Shown piece after piece: positions 6,096 through 6,209 of a stretch of 6,209 nucleotides of DNA. Both the position numbers and the translations under genes were made by a program. Origin of the DNA: Pseudomonadota bacterium (GTDB lineage: Bacteria; Pseudomonadota; Alphaproteobacteria; Acetobacterales; Acetobacteraceae); contig JAJZEG010000218.1 in NCBI GenBank assembly GCA_021828605.1, forward strand, positions 1 to 6,209, written 5' to 3'. Positions within the stretch are counted from its first letter, which is position 1; each line of letters opens with the position of its first letter. The notes below the pieces were generated by a model. The model was not told where the DNA came from and did not search any database. It was given only the letters and a program-made list of their open reading frames with translations.

Positions 6096-6209
6096 TTAGC
6101 GGCGTTTGAAAAAATTATCGTGGTGGGATTGGGCGGGCTCAAAAGGCAGTGGATGGGGTTTGAACAAATCGGCGCGGGTTAGGGATTTGAAGGGTTTGGG
6201 CAAGCGGGG
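6096..6209 (-). CDS. Possible C-terminal end of a leftward gene (partial)
   Basis: A minus-strand frame is open from the window edge for 37 codons, ending in SHHDNFFKRR and TAA at 6098-6096. It is rich in proline, lysine and arginine and resembles no family I know. Its orientation and position would make it the gene upstream of rpe. The opposite strand is also open here (from TTG 6106), so random openness in GC-rich DNA is a real alternative. Confidence 0.22.
   Translation of the reverse strand, partial: PRLPKPFKSLTRADLFKPHPLPFEPAQSHHDNFFKRR

Noticed and set aside
1..6209. tRNA or rRNA genes, CRISPR arrays, integrases or transposases
   Set aside because: I looked for these on both strands and saw no cloverleaf-like sequence, regularly spaced repeat or recombinase motif.

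Overview
The window is chromosomal sequence from a GC-rich bacterium, most likely an alphaproteobacterium and plausibly of the Acetobacteraceae (Acidiphilium/Acidocella type). This placement is inferred from the gatC-gatA order, protein wording and base composition; no database was searched. It is mostly ordinary housekeeping DNA. I do not see a convincing undescribed system, but there is one clearly broken gene and one low-GC gene of unknown function.

Left block (1-1371): gatC and the start of gatA (tRNA-dependent amidotransferase) run leftward and overlap by ATGA. Divergently, 45 bp away, ruvX (YqgF, pre-16S rRNA nuclease / Holliday junction resolvase-like) runs rightward. It is coupled by a TTGA overlap to a small four-helix membrane protein of SMR/DMT type. 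A good sigma70-like promoter for gatCA can be read across the start of ruvX.

Middle block (1414-3068): a medium/long-chain acyl-CoA ligase reads perfectly except for an 8-bp insertion at 2761-2768. The insertion leaves two 7-bp AAATATC copies separated by one T, places a TAA in frame and shifts the frame. The last ~92 residues, with the catalytic C-terminal lysine, are thereby cut off, so it is annotated as a pseudogene. A GC-rich hairpin at its 3' end is a likely terminator.

Low-GC patch (about 3069-4190): this holds one leftward gene of unknown function (242 aa) with a strong ribosome binding site. It is much poorer in GC than its neighbours (22/60 G+C at both 3181-3240 and 3481-3540, against 44/60 at 4381-4440), suggesting horizontal acquisition. 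A 283-bp gap without a recognised gene follows.

Right block (4195-6209): a PLP-dependent trans-sulfuration-type enzyme (Cys/Met metabolism family) runs rightward and converges on rpe (ribulose-phosphate 3-epimerase), overlapping it tail to tail by 37 bp. The last 250 bp hold the rpe leader and possibly the last 37 codons of another leftward gene.
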